Below, piece by piece: positions 24,904 to 34,143 of a stretch of 42,734 bases of DNA. The notes beneath the pieces were generated by a model. That model was not told the DNA's origin. It saw nothing but the letters and a program-made list of their open reading frames with translations, and did no database searches. Location of the stretch: the NCBI GenBank assembly GCA_016795295.1, contig JAEUHP010000224.1, positions 1 through 42,734 on the forward strand, given 5' to 3'. Origin of the DNA: Planctomycetota bacterium. Its GTDB lineage: Bacteria; Planctomycetota; UBA1135; UBA2386. Numbering within the stretch: the first letter of the stretch is position 1; the number at the start of each line of letters is the position of its first letter. A program made the translations under genes and the position numbers.

Positions 24904-25818
24904 TCACTTGCGCCGCTTGGTTCGTGCGGTGCGGGCGCTCAGGTAAGAGGTCAACACCACGTCGAGCGGGGTGCTGTTCAACACCCGCACGTAGTCGATG
25001 CGCAGACCGAGGCAGGCCTTGCGGATCGCTTCGGCGAAGCCGCCGATCTCGGCGAGGTAGGCGTCGCGCAGCGACTTCGGATCGCACAGCAGTTCGGGCA
25101 TCTGTTCCAGGCCCTGGAACAGCGTCATGCGCTCGAACGGGAACTCCAGTTCGTCGCGGTCGAGCACGTGGAACACCACGATGTCGTGGCCGCGGCCGAC
25201 CAGTTCGCGCAGGCCCTTCTGGATCGCCTCCGGGTCGTCGAACAGGTCGCTGAAGATCAGCACCATGCCGCGCTGGCGCAGATGGCTGGCGAGGTCGTGC
25301 AGCACACCGCCGACCTTGGTCTTCTGCGTGCGGGTCTTGGCCTGCTCCAGCGCGGTGAACAGATTGCCGAGCCCGGCGCGGGTGTTCGACGGCGGCACCT
25401 GGCGCACCACCTTGTCGTCGAACAGCGACAGGCCCACCGCGTCGGCCTGCTGCTGGATCAGGTACGCGAGCGAAGCGCAACCCGTGGCAGAGTAGTCGAA
25501 CTTGCTCATGCCGCCGTCGTGGGCGTAGTTCATCGACTCGCTCTGGTCGAGGAACAGATGCGCTCGCAGGTTGGTCTCCTCTTCGTACTGCTTGATCACG
25601 AAGCGGTCCGCCTTGCCGAAGATCTTCCAGTCGAGGTGGCGCAGGTCGTCGCCGGGCACGTATTCGCGGTGCTGGGCGAACTCCACCGAGAAGCCGCGGT
25701 ACGGCGACTTGTGCATGCCGGTGACGAAGCCCTCGACCACCAGCCGCGCGCGCAGTTCGAGACGCCCGATCCGGTTGAGGACCTGAGGGTCGAGGTAGTT
25801 GGTCGGGATCTCGGTCAT
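24904..25818 (-). CDS. DUF58 domain protein (VWA-like MoxR partner)
   Basis: This 304-residue soluble protein contains the DUF58 signature: SVEFAQHREYVPGDDLRHLDW followed within a few residues by IKQYEEE (about residues 44-82). It also carries a VWA-type metal site, D91-Q-S93-E-S95. DUF58 proteins nearly always accompany MoxR ATPases and are thought to act as adaptors or substrates. This one lies 155 nt downstream of moxR and just upstream of the BatA-type gene. It lacks the N-terminal membrane spans seen in longer DUF58 proteins and matches the short form. The ATG start is preceded by a weak AGAAG. The gap from moxR contains a 16-bp tandem repeat and might include its own regulation. Confidence 0.92.
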   Translation of the reverse strand: MTEIPTNYLDPQVLNRIGRLELRARLVVEGFVTGMHKSPYRGFSVEFAQHREYVPGDDLRHLDWKIFGKADRFVIKQYEEETNLRAHLFLDQSESMNYAHDGGMSKFDYSATGCASLAYLIQQQADAVGLSLFDDKVVRQVPPSNTRAGLGNLFTALEQAKTRTQKTKVGGVLHDLASHLRQRGMVLIFSDLFDDPEAIQKGLRELVGRGHDIVVFHVLDRDELEFPFERMTLFQGLEQMPELLCDPKSLRDAYLAEIGGFAEAIRKACLGLRIDYVRVLNSTPLDVVLTSYLSARTARTKRRK

Positions 25819-25879
25819 CGGCTTCTGTGGGTGGGCCGCGGCGGGAACTGCGGAGGCTTCGGCGTTCTAGGGGGAGCGT

Positions 25880-25927
25880 TGCACGGTCGGGTCGGTGCAC
25901 GGTCGGACCGGTGCACGCGGCGATCGG
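25880..25927. repeat. Three tandem 16-bp units between moxR and the DUF58 gene
   Basis: TGCACGGTCGGGTCGG, TGCACGGTCGGACCGG and TGCACGCGGCGATCGG follow one another without gaps. The spacing of 16 bp is not a codon multiple, and no gene covers the region. They lie 62 nt upstream of the DUF58 start on its coding strand, a plausible place for regulator binding. Function unknown. Confidence 0.6.
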
Positions 25928-25973
25928 GCGCGGCGAGCCAGGGCCCGCCGCTGGTCCAGTCGCTGGTCCCGCA

Positions 25974-27028
<1,055 letters not shown>

Positions 27029-27032
<4 letters not shown>

Positions 27033-27259
27033 GGGCTTTGTCGGGCCGGCGGCGGGCCGGACCATGGGGTCTTCGAAGATCGGACGTCCGGAGTTGCGGC
27101 AGTGTCGACGGCCTTCTGGGCCGAGGCAATGCCAAGACGAAGTGTTACGTGCGCGACGGCTGCGCGGCGGGGGAATTCCCAGGTTGTGGGACGGACCTGG
27201 GCGGCCGCTTCCCGCGCCATGGCGAGCTGCTGGTACACGTGCGCTGCTTCGACGCGCAT
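27029..27259 (-). CDS. Small protein of unknown function, coupled to moxR
   Basis: This 76-residue frame begins at an ATG 2 nt after the stop of the preceding membrane-protein gene and ends in an ATGA overlap with moxR. That tight placement on both sides is the main evidence that it is translated. The first 50 residues look helical and mildly basic ([15 protein letters not shown]); the end is Pro/Ser-rich and probably disordered. There is no signal peptide or span, no recognised family, and no clear ribosome site, so translation would depend on coupling. Codon third positions are less GC-biased than in moxR, so I keep confidence moderate. Confidence 0.5.
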
Positions 27260-27261
27260 CG

Positions 27262-27642
27262 TCAGCGATTCTTCGCCCGGTTCGGCGAACCTTGGTTTGG
27301 TGCGCGAGCGGCCTTCGGTGGGGCCTGCACCCCGGCCACCGATCCTTCCGGGTAGGCCGCCGCGAGCTCGGCCGGCGTGTAGCCGTGCTGGTCGATGGCG
27401 ACGAACAGGCTCTGCAGATCCCAGGTTTCGCCCGGGCTGCGGCCGAGGCGCACTTCGGCGATGGCTGCGTCGTAGTGGGCGCGCAGCGTCGACAGGTTTT
27501 CGTGCAGGGTGCGCAAGCGGGCTCGCTCCTGTGCGGCCGGGATTGCCGCCGACGTGTAGAGCCACGCGGCGATGCCGAGACTGGCGAGCGCCACCCAGAA
27601 GGGGAAGGTCGAGGCGCGGGCGCTGGGCGCAATCTGGCTCAC
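27262..27642 (-). CDS. Small single-span membrane protein with coiled-coil segment
   Basis: This 126-residue protein has a short N-terminus, one membrane span (about residues 13-33, [17 protein letters not shown]), then a helical charged segment ([20 protein letters not shown]). The tail contains [22 protein letters not shown] and is Pro/Asn-rich at the end. The topology suggests a bitopic anchor with a periplasmic or cytoplasmic coil. The GTG start at 27642 overlaps the stop of the upstream 69-residue frame (GTGA at 27639-27642). It belongs to the leader group of the moxR operon, and no family was recognised. It could help recruit the ATPase to the membrane, but that is speculation from position. 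Confidence 0.65.
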   Translation of the reverse strand: MSQIAPSARASTFPFWVALASLGIAAWLYTSAAIPAAQERARLRTLHENLSTLRAHYDAAIAEVRLGRSPGETWDLQSLFVAIDQHGYTPAELAAAYPEGSVAGVQAPPKAARAPNQGSPNRAKNR

Positions 27643-27848
27643 AGCCGGAGGCTAGCGCGCCGGACGTCCTTGGGAAAGGGCTGATGCGTCACGAACCGGG
27701 CGTGGCCGCGCCGAGGTGCGCGCAGGAGCGGTTCCTCACTGTCGCGTAGGCAAGCCGAACAGCCTGCCTCGGCACACGAGGCGAGCTGCGCGCCAAGGTC
27801 GAGTTCGGGATCCGCCAGGAACGGCGGCGGGCAGGGAGGGATGGCCAT
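27639..27848 (-). CDS. Possible small Cys-containing protein at the head of the moxR operon
   Basis: This 69-residue frame starts at an ATG with GGAG 5-6 nt upstream on the minus strand and ends in a GTGA overlap with the next gene. It has a Cys cluster (C-x4-C-x2-C in SCAEAGCSACLRD) and a basic C-terminal half; no span or signal is seen. The start signal and the overlap support it, but the codon third-position bias is weaker than in the neighbouring genes. It may be a chance frame within the leader. No family recognised. Confidence 0.4.
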   Translation of the reverse strand: MAIPPCPPPFLADPELDLGAQLASCAEAGCSACLRDSEEPLLRAPRRGHARFVTHQPFPKDVRRASLRL

Positions 27849-27941
27849 GGTTGCTCCGGGGGGCGGCCAAGCCTCGAGGCGGCATGCGCTCCCCAGGACA
27901 CAGACAACTTCCCCCCGCGATCCCAACCCGAAAACAGCTGC
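27849..27941. other. Short intergenic stretch between the moxR operon and the hairpin
   Basis: No gene is seen. The moxR-operon promoter should lie in or near this stretch, but I cannot pick a convincing -35/-10 pair. Confidence 0.4.
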
Positions 27942-28006
27942 TGCTTTGCGTGGCACGCCCAGGACAGCTGACTTCGGCAGCTGCCCGGGGCGTGCCACGC
28001 AAAGCA
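27942..28006. terminator. Very strong hairpin just after the uracil phosphoribosyltransferase gene
   Basis: A perfect 19-bp stem (27942-27960 with 27988-28006) continues inward, past a one-base mismatch, into two more pairs, another mismatch and six more pairs (CAGCTG/CAGCTG), closing on a 7-nt loop. It starts 1 nt past the stop codon of the minus-strand gene at 28007. On that strand a short TTTT follows about 8 nt after the hairpin. It could be a terminator, or a small repeat element of REP or MITE type. Confidence 0.55.
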
Positions 28007-28804
28007 TCAGACCCAGCTGTTGGTCAGGAGCTCGCCCATGCCGCCGGCGCCCGGGACGATGTACTGGACCTCGTTCAGGCCGCGCTCCTCGTCGGGCCAC
28101 GTGCCCGGCTCGCTGTCCAGCGCGCGCTCGCTGGACAGACCGCGGTCCAGCCGACCACTGTAGAGGCGCACACCCTGGTGCATGGCCGTGACCCGGCGGA
28201 TGGCCTCAGGGGTGACCATCAGGTGTGCCGCCACGAGCCGTGCTGGGCCAGGCCCTGGCCCCAGGCTTTGGTAGACATCGACCGCACGGCACACCGTGCC
28301 ACCGGTGGCGCCCATCGGGTCGGGGATCAGGACCACGGCGCCGTCCACCGGGCCGCCGATCTTGCTGCCGTCGAGCCGAACCCCGGTGACCCGGTGCTGG
28401 TCGTCGACCACGCGGGACAGGTTGAGGAAGTCGAGCCGGACCCGTTCGGGAGGCAGCACTTCGATGGCTGCTTCGTAGCAGGCCTGCGCCGGCAGGATGC
28501 CGGCGCGGATCACCGCGCAGATCACCAGCTGGGTCTCTTGGCAGAGCTGCACGCCGCGGTAGTGGGCGCGTGGCTCGCTGGAGGTCATCCGGGTCGGCAG
28601 GTGGACCGTGCGGGTCGGGAACTCGCGGCCCAAGATCTCCTGCACCAAGCGCCGGTAGGCCGTGCGCACCAGGCCGGGAATCGCGGCGGTGCCCGTGTCA
28701 GGGTGGCCGAGGCGACCGAGCAAGGTCAACAGGAACGGGTCGTCGAACAGGTGGACGTCCGGTCCGTAGCGGTGCGCCAGCAGTGCCGAGCCGGCCACGC
28801 TCAC
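28007..28804 (-). CDS. upp: Uracil phosphoribosyltransferase
   Basis: This enzyme converts uracil and PRPP to UMP in pyrimidine salvage. The 265-residue protein carries the PRPP loop D162-P-M-G-A-T-G-G-T170 and the uracil-binding C-terminal motif GLNEVQYIVPGAGGMGE. The central SSEPRAHYRGVQ and the CAVIRAGI segment also match the family. It is longer than the usual size of about 210 residues, mainly at the N-terminus. Start: a GTG at 28804 that overlaps the stop of the upstream cytochrome gene (GTGA), with a second GTG at 28798. It is the last gene of its operon and is followed by a strong hairpin. Why a salvage enzyme is coupled to a secreted cytochrome is unclear. Confidence 0.9.
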   Translation of the reverse strand: MSVAGSALLAHRYGPDVHLFDDPFLLTLLGRLGHPDTGTAAIPGLVRTAYRRLVQEILGREFPTRTVHLPTRMTSSEPRAHYRGVQLCQETQLVICAVIRAGILPAQACYEAAIEVLPPERVRLDFLNLSRVVDDQHRVTGVRLDGSKIGGPVDGAVVLIPDPMGATGGTVCRAVDVYQSLGPGPGPARLVAAHLMVTPEAIRRVTAMHQGVRLYSGRLDRGLSSERALDSEPGTWPDEERGLNEVQYIVPGAGGMGELLTNSWV

Positions 28805-29850
28805 TTGCCCTTCGGCCGGCGGTTGCCAGCGCCTTCGGCCGGAGCTTCGGGCAGTTCGGCGGCGAACACCACGCGCAGGTTGGGCCGCGACTCGCGCAGG
28901 CGCACCACGGCGGCCGCACTGACCTCGGTTTGCCACAGGTAGAGCCGCTCCAGGTTCGGCAGCGAGCCCAGCGCGGTGGCTCCGTAGTCGGCGACCTTGG
29001 TGCCGAACAGGTTCAGCGTGCGCAGTTCGCGGCAGGCGGCGAGAGCCGCAGCGCCGCGGTTGCCGACCTGGGACTGGCGCAGATCGAGGGCGACCAGGCG
29101 CGGCAGGTTCGCCAGGACGGCACAGCCGGCGTCGGTGACCTGGGTACGGGCGAGGTCGAGTTCCGCGAGGTGCTGCGCCAGCGGTTGCAGCTCGGCCAGC
29201 GTCTGGTCGTCGACCAGGTCGGCGCTGCCACAGCAGTGCACTGCCAGCAGGGGACTGTCGTTGCCGACACTCTGCACGCGGAACGGCCCCTTCGCGAAGG
29301 CTTGCAGCGTCGCCGCTGGCAGGGGCGCAAGGCCCTTGGCCAATGCCTGGTAGGTCTCGTCGCGGCTGGCCGTTTTGGGGCCGGATGGGCTCGGCTTGCC
29401 CGCCGCCACCACTGGCTCGGCTGGGCGGACCCCGGTCCACGAACCGAAGTCGGCGCCTTGGGCGATCCAGGACCGGATCGTTTCGACCTGCGCGGTGCTC
29501 AGTGGCTCCCCGTGCTTCGGCGGTGGCATGCGGTCCTCGTCGTCGGCCGGCTTGGCCACCACCTCGAGCAGCAGGGAGTGCTCAGGGTCCTTGGCGACGG
29601 CCAGTTTGCCGCCCTTGCTGGCGAGGAAGCCGTCCTTGCCGTCGAGCACCACCCCGCCCTTCGGCCGCTTGGTCTTGCCGTCGGCACCGATCTTCGGCGC
29701 GGCGTGGCATTCGACACAGCGGCGTTCCAGGATCGGCCACACTTGCGTGGCGAACTGCACCTTGCTGGTCTGCGCCGGCAAGCTGGCAGCCAGCGCGAGG
29801 ACGGCAGGCCACCAGAGGCGCAGGCGGCGAACGGGCTCGGGAGTGGCCAT
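28801..29850 (-). CDS. Secreted Planctomycete-type cytochrome c with leucine-rich repeats
   Basis: This 349-residue protein has a signal peptide (LRLWWPAVLALAASLPAQT) and a heme-binding motif C45-V-E-C48-H49. A downstream DEDRMPP supplies a possible Met ligand, followed by IRSWIAQGADFGSW, typical of planctomycete cytochrome c (PSC1) domains. The C-terminal half (about 210-330) has leucine-rich repeats such as LAELDLARTQVTDAG and LRTLNLFGTKVADYG. Cytochrome-plus-LRR fusions are frequent in planctomycetes; the LRRs may bind a protein or glycan partner. It is the second of two adjacent cytochromes, 16 nt after the first, and the upp gene overlaps its stop. The ATG at 29850 is chosen over an upstream extension because it fits the signal peptide. 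Confidence 0.87.
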   Translation of the reverse strand: MATPEPVRRLRLWWPAVLALAASLPAQTSKVQFATQVWPILERRCVECHAAPKIGADGKTKRPKGGVVLDGKDGFLASKGGKLAVAKDPEHSLLLEVVAKPADDEDRMPPPKHGEPLSTAQVETIRSWIAQGADFGSWTGVRPAEPVVAAGKPSPSGPKTASRDETYQALAKGLAPLPAATLQAFAKGPFRVQSVGNDSPLLAVHCCGSADLVDDQTLAELQPLAQHLAELDLARTQVTDAGCAVLANLPRLVALDLRQSQVGNRGAAALAACRELRTLNLFGTKVADYGATALGSLPNLERLYLWQTEVSAAAVVRLRESRPNLRVVFAAELPEAPAEGAGNRRPKGK

Positions 29851-29866
29851 GCGGCGATTCCGGGGC

Positions 29867-30514
29867 TCAGCCCTTCGGCTTGTCGTTGGGCTTGCCCTTC
29901 GGCTGGTCCGTGGGCTTTTCACCCGGCTTGCCATCGCCCTTGGGGGCCTCCCCCTTGGCGTCGGCAGGCTTGGCGTCGGCCGCTGCCGCGCCGCCGGTCC
30001 AGGTGCCGAAGTCGGCGCCCTGGGCGATCCAGGCCTTGATCAGGTCGGTCTGCGCCACGGGCAGCGGGGTTGGGTCCTTGGCCTTCTGCGGCGGCATGCG
30101 GTCTTCGTCGTTCTCTGGCTTCACGATCAGCGTGTAGAGCAACGACTCCTCGGGCTTGCGCGGGGCCAGCACTTTGCCCTTCTTGCTCTGCGTGATGCCA
30201 TCCTTGGTGTCGAGGACCACACCGCCCTTCGGCTTCTTCATGCGGCCGTCCGGCCCCGGGGTCGGGGTGGCGTGGCAGCCGATGCAGCGCGCTTCGAGGA
30301 TCGGATAGATCTGCGCGGCGAAGTCGATCTTGGCGGCGGCGTCCTTCTTGCCGGCGTCCTTCTTGGGGTCGGCCTTGCTGTCCTGAGCCTTGCCGTCCTG
30401 AGCCTTGCCCTCTTTGGCCTTCTCGGCGGCGGGAGGCTGGTGGGGCTCCTGGGCGGTGAGGGTCGGCAGCGGCCACACCACGGTGAGCAGGGTCGTGGTG
30501 AGCAGCGACTTCAT
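29867..30514 (-). CDS. Secreted Planctomycete-type cytochrome c
   Basis: This 215-residue protein has a signal peptide (KSLLTTTLLTVVWPLPTLTAQ), a Lys/Ala/Asp-rich linker (about 30-62), and the heme motif C77-I-G-C80-H81. The GGVVLDTKDG and DEDRMPP blocks are shared with its neighbour, and WIAQGADFGTWTGG follows. The C-terminus is a Lys/Pro/Gly-rich tail, probably disordered. It appears to be a paralogue of the cytochrome part of the next gene without the LRR domain, and the two likely arose by duplication. The ATG at 30514 opens directly onto the signal peptide; an upstream ATG at 30541 would add nine residues. It is co-directional with the DUF1501 gene, 83 nt downstream of it. Confidence 0.87.
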   Translation of the reverse strand: MKSLLTTTLLTVVWPLPTLTAQEPHQPPAAEKAKEGKAQDGKAQDSKADPKKDAGKKDAAAKIDFAAQIYPILEARCIGCHATPTPGPDGRMKKPKGGVVLDTKDGITQSKKGKVLAPRKPEESLLYTLIVKPENDEDRMPPQKAKDPTPLPVAQTDLIKAWIAQGADFGTWTGGAAAADAKPADAKGEAPKGDGKPGEKPTDQPKGKPNDKPKG

Positions 30515-30597
30515 GATGGGGGCGAGGGAACGTGGCGTCATGGAGTGGGAGCGCCAAGTGGCGCGTGGAGGAAAACGATGCGAAACAGTGCGAAACG

Positions 30598-31920
30598 TCA
30601 GGCGAAGATCGAAGGGATCGGCACGCCCTTGTCGGCGACCTTGAACGGCCGCCCGGTCGGCGAGGTGACCACATGGTCGAGGGGCAGCCCGCAGGCGTAC
30701 GCGATGGTGGCGTTCAGGTCTTGGATCGACACCGGATCCGCGATCACCTCGCGGCCCTCGGCATCGGTCTGGCCATACGCTTGGCCGCCGCGCACGCCGC
30801 CGCCGGCGAGTGCGCAGCTGAACGCCTTGGGATAGTGGTTGCGCCCCTGGTCGGCATCGATGTCGGGCGTGCGGCCGAACTCGGTCGCGACCACCACCAG
30901 GGTCTGCTCCAGCAAGCCGCGGGCGTCGAGGTCGCCGAGCAAGGCGGCCAGCCCTTGGTCGATCGCCGGCAGCAGGTCGCCGAGGCGGTCGAAGTTGTCG
31001 GCGTGGGTGTCGAAGCCGTCCGCCATCACTTCCACGTAGCGGACCCCGTGCTCGACCAGCCGGCGGGCCAGCAAACAGCCCGAGCCGAACGCCGATTCCC
31101 CGTAGACCTTGCGCAGGCCAGGGGGTTCGGCGCCGAGGTCGAACGCCACCAGATCGCTGCTGCGCATCAGGCGCACGGCGTCTTCGTACGCTTGCACGTG
31201 GGCGCCGACGGCGCGTTGCCGGTAGGTCTCGGCGAACGCGCGGTTCAGGGCCTCGAGGTGGCGCAGGCGGCGCAAGAACCGGTCTTCGTCCACTCCGCGC
31301 GGCAGAGCGGCGTTCTGCAGGCCGTCCTGGGCACTGCCGATCGGCAGGGCTTGGAACTCGGGTGGCAGGAACCCGGCACTCGGCAGGTCGGCCCCGCCCC
31401 CGATCACCACGTGGCCCGGCAGTGCCTGGTTGCGGCGGCCGGCGAGGAAGTTGGTCCAGGCGCCGAGGCTCGGATGCTGGATGGTGCCGCGCAGCTCGAA
31501 GCTGGTGCGCATCACGTACTGCGCCTGTTCGTGCGCGCCCTGGCGGCTCTGCATGGAACGCACCAGACAGACCTTGTCCATCTGTTCGGCCAGCTGCGGC
31601 AGGTATTGGCCGAGCAACACGCCGTCGGCCCGGGTGCGCAGGGCCTCGACGGGACCTTGGGTCGCCTTGCCCGGCTTGGGATCGAAGGTGTCCAGGTGGC
31701 TCATGCCGCCACGCAAGAACACGTAGATCACTTGCTGCGCGCGGGCGCGACCGAGCACCGGGGCGCTGCGTTTGGCCGGGTCCTGGGCCAGTGCCGCAGC
31801 CAGCACCCGCGGGCCGAACAGCGCTGCCGTGCCCACGCCGAGCAAGCCGCGGGCCAGCCCGCCGGCGAATGCGCGGCGGGTCGGCAGTTCGGCGGCACGC
31901 AGAGGATCGCGTAACGTCAT
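30598..31920 (-). CDS. DUF1501 protein (Tat-exported, sulfatase/phosphatase-like)
   Basis: This 440-residue protein has a twin-arginine signal (PTRRAFAGGLARGLLGVG), so it is probably exported folded. DUF1501 features are the VIYVFLRGGMSHLDTFDPKPG segment in the first quarter, GVRYVEVM...FDTHADNF, and VVVATEFGRTPDI followed by GRNHYPKAF. DUF1501 belongs to the alkaline phosphatase/sulfatase superfamily, but substrates are unknown. The DUF1549/DUF1553 gene ends 10 nt upstream, the usual pairing in planctomycetes, and the two probably function together in the periplasm. Operon continuation into the cytochromes is likely. Confidence 0.93.
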   Translation of the reverse strand: MTLRDPLRAAELPTRRAFAGGLARGLLGVGTAALFGPRVLAAALAQDPAKRSAPVLGRARAQQVIYVFLRGGMSHLDTFDPKPGKATQGPVEALRTRADGVLLGQYLPQLAEQMDKVCLVRSMQSRQGAHEQAQYVMRTSFELRGTIQHPSLGAWTNFLAGRRNQALPGHVVIGGGADLPSAGFLPPEFQALPIGSAQDGLQNAALPRGVDEDRFLRRLRHLEALNRAFAETYRQRAVGAHVQAYEDAVRLMRSSDLVAFDLGAEPPGLRKVYGESAFGSGCLLARRLVEHGVRYVEVMADGFDTHADNFDRLGDLLPAIDQGLAALLGDLDARGLLEQTLVVVATEFGRTPDIDADQGRNHYPKAFSCALAGGGVRGGQAYGQTDAEGREVIADPVSIQDLNATIAYACGLPLDHVVTSPTGRPFKVADKGVPIPSIFA

Positions 31921-31930
31921 GGGGTTGCCT

Positions 31931-34021
31931 TCACCGCACGAAGCGGAATTCGTTGCTGTTGCACAGGACCCACACCAGGTCGCGGATCGCGCTGTCGCCG
32001 TCGATGGCGATCGCGCGGCGCCACTGCAGCACTTCGGCCGGATTCGGCTCGCGGTTCAACACGGTGAGGAACGCGATGCGCACCCGGCGTTCGCCGTTCG
32101 GCGCCAGCTCGAGATCGCGCTTCAAGGCCGAGGCGCCGTCGAGCACCTTCTGGTCGAGGAAGCCGTTCAGCATGGTCAGCACCTGCGGCACGGTGGCCGC
32201 GGTGCTGGCGGCGTCGATGGTGTCACGGTGCGATTGCCCGAACTGGTGCAGCAGGTGGTTGCCTGGGGCCGGCTGCGCCAGATCACTGGCCCGCAGCAGA
32301 TCGCCTTCGCGGCCGCGGCCGGCTCGCTGGCCGAGGTCGAGCCCCTCGTTGCGCAGCTGCTCGGCGAGGGCCAGGACCTTGCCTTGGTCGCCGGCGCGCC
32401 GCGCCGCAGCCAGTTCGCGCAAGAGTGGCTGGGTGCGCTTCTGCAGTTCGGTGTCCGCGGCGAGCTGGCGGCGGGTCTCCTCCCGCACCTGTTCGCGGTT
32501 CATCACGCCGGGCCGGCCGCCGCCTTCGAGCAGGGCCACCAACTGTTCGGCGCTGGCGTCGTGCAGTTTCTGGTGCTGCTCGTACACCTCGCGGGCGCGG
32601 TGGTCCGGGGCGCGCAGACGGTCGTCGAGGTCGTCGAACACCAGGGTCAGCAGCGAATCCCACAGCTGCTCGGCGCTCATGCGGCGCAGCAACGGACCGC
32701 GGAAGGTGTACGGCTGGTCCCCAGGGGGATCTTCGGCCGGGGCCGCGCGCTGGAACAACTGGGTATGGACCAGCACCCGTTCGAACTGCCGCAGGTCGTA
32801 GTCGAGCTCGACCAAGAGCCGTTCGAGTTGGCGCAGCAGGTCGGGATGGACCGCTTCGGTGTCCTTGCGCCAGTCGTCGATCGGTTCGACCAGGCCGCGG
32901 CCGAACACGCGCGCGAAGACGCGGTTCACGATCACCTTGGTGAAGCGCGGGTTCTTGCGGTCGGTGAGCCAGTCGGCCAGCGCCGCACGCGAAGCGATCT
33001 CCGGATCGTTGTTGCGTTGGCGCGGGTTGTTGCGCTCGCGGTTCCTGGCCTTCGGCTCCGCTTTGGGGTCTGGGTACTTCAGCTTCACCTGACCGCCGAA
33101 GATCGCCGCCGCCAGCACTGGGCTCTGCGGCTTGGCGTCGTCGTATTTGTAGTCCGAAGGCAGCTTCTCGAGACCGGTGCCCGAGCCGCTGATGCCGAGG
33201 TTCATGCGCTGCAGCAGTTGGCGCGCCTGGGCCTTGGTGCGTTCGTCGGCATTGGCCAGGAGGGGACGCGCGGCGGCGCCGTTCGGCACCTGCTCTTCGG
33301 CAGCGCGGTAGCGCAGGCCGCCGAAGAACGCCGCCATGGCGTAGAACTCCTTCTGCGTCCAGGTGTCGAACGGATGGTTGTGGCACTGTGCGCACTCGAG
33401 GCGGGTGCCGAGGAACACGCGCAGCGTGTTGGCCATCGCGTCGTGCGGCATGTTCATGTCGCGCAGCAGGTAGCCGGTGGCACCGTTGCCCTGGGCGTGC
33501 GCTGGGCCTTCGGCGGTCAACAGTTGCCGAACGAACTGGTCGTAGGGCAGGTCGGTGCGCACCGCCTCGCGCACGAAGTGCGCGAACGGCTCGCCGCTGA
33601 GTTGCCGCTGCCGCGACTTCACGCGCAGGAGGTCGAACCAGAAGTTGCTCCAGTGGCTGGTGTGCCCTGCGCTGTCGAGCAAGCGGTCGGTGAGTTGGTC
33701 GCGTTTGTCCGCGGCCTGGTCGGCGAGGAACGCTTCGGCCTCGGCGAGCGTGGGGATCCGTCCGACGATGCCGAGGTAGGCGCGCCGCACGAAGGTTGCA
33801 TCGTCGACGATCGCATGGGGCGTCTCGCCGCGCTTCTTCAGCCCGTTCTCCAGCAGGGTGTCGAGGTGGCTCGCATACTGCTGGATGCGCGGCAGGGGCA
33901 CGACGCTGGCGACTCGGCGGCTCGGCGCTTGTGGGCTGCCGGCCGAGGTTTGCGCCGGCAGGCCGGCCAGCAGCAGGAACACGTTGGCCAGGGTGGCCAC
34001 GGCAGTGGAACGTGGGCTCAT
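31931..34021 (-). CDS. DUF1549/DUF1553 secreted protein with a CxxCH motif
   Basis: This 696-residue protein has a signal peptide (VATLANVFLLLAGLPAQTS). The DUF1549 half includes FVRRAYLGIVGRIPT, WSNFWFDLLR and C210-A-Q-C213-H214 followed by NHPFDTWTQKEFY, a c-type heme attachment motif. The DUF1553 half includes ALADWLTDRKNPRFTKVIVNRVF, RRMSAEQLWDSLL and the end segment LNREPNPAEVLQW...LVWVLCNSNEF. A charged helical insert of about 100 residues lies between the parts of the second half. These proteins are greatly expanded in planctomycetes and sit beside DUF1501 genes; roles in polysaccharide or sulfated-glycan breakdown have been suggested but not shown. First gene of this operon. Confidence 0.93.
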   Translation of the reverse strand: MSPRSTAVATLANVFLLLAGLPAQTSAGSPQAPSRRVASVVPLPRIQQYASHLDTLLENGLKKRGETPHAIVDDATFVRRAYLGIVGRIPTLAEAEAFLADQAADKRDQLTDRLLDSAGHTSHWSNFWFDLLRVKSRQRQLSGEPFAHFVREAVRTDLPYDQFVRQLLTAEGPAHAQGNGATGYLLRDMNMPHDAMANTLRVFLGTRLECAQCHNHPFDTWTQKEFYAMAAFFGGLRYRAAEEQVPNGAAARPLLANADERTKAQARQLLQRMNLGISGSGTGLEKLPSDYKYDDAKPQSPVLAAAIFGGQVKLKYPDPKAEPKARNRERNNPRQRNNDPEIASRAALADWLTDRKNPRFTKVIVNRVFARVFGRGLVEPIDDWRKDTEAVHPDLLRQLERLLVELDYDLRQFERVLVHTQLFQRAAPAEDPPGDQPYTFRGPLLRRMSAEQLWDSLLTLVFDDLDDRLRAPDHRAREVYEQHQKLHDASAEQLVALLEGGGRPGVMNREQVREETRRQLAADTELQKRTQPLLRELAAARRAGDQGKVLALAEQLRNEGLDLGQRAGRGREGDLLRASDLAQPAPGNHLLHQFGQSHRDTIDAASTAATVPQVLTMLNGFLDQKVLDGASALKRDLELAPNGERRVRIAFLTVLNREPNPAEVLQWRRAIAIDGDSAIRDLVWVLCNSNEFRFVR

Positions 34022-34143
34022 GGGTTGCGGCGAACCGGATCGGGACAGTCCGTATTGAACGTCATCGGCACGGTTCTGACCACGGGGTGAGACGTACAAT
34101 CCTTGTCCCCACACCAGAACTCCCCCGACGGGTGGGCGGGACG
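34022..34143. other. Gap between the DUF748-like and DUF1549 genes
   Basis: No gene is seen. Any promoter of the DUF1549/DUF1501/cytochrome operon should lie here. A TACAAT reads on the plus strand at about 34095, but no plus-strand gene follows it. Confidence 0.4.

Noticed and set aside
27642..27677. TTTCCC-N17-TAGCCT promoter giving a leaderless start for the 126-residue membrane protein
   Set aside because: The spacing to the GTG is the same as for the lipoprotein gene, but an upstream frame with its own ribosome site overlaps this start by GTGA. Coupled translation explains it as well, and the -35 is poor.
27942..28006. Integron attC site
   Set aside because: The palindrome lacks the expected GTTRRRY/RYYYAAC boxes, and no integrase or cassette genes are near.
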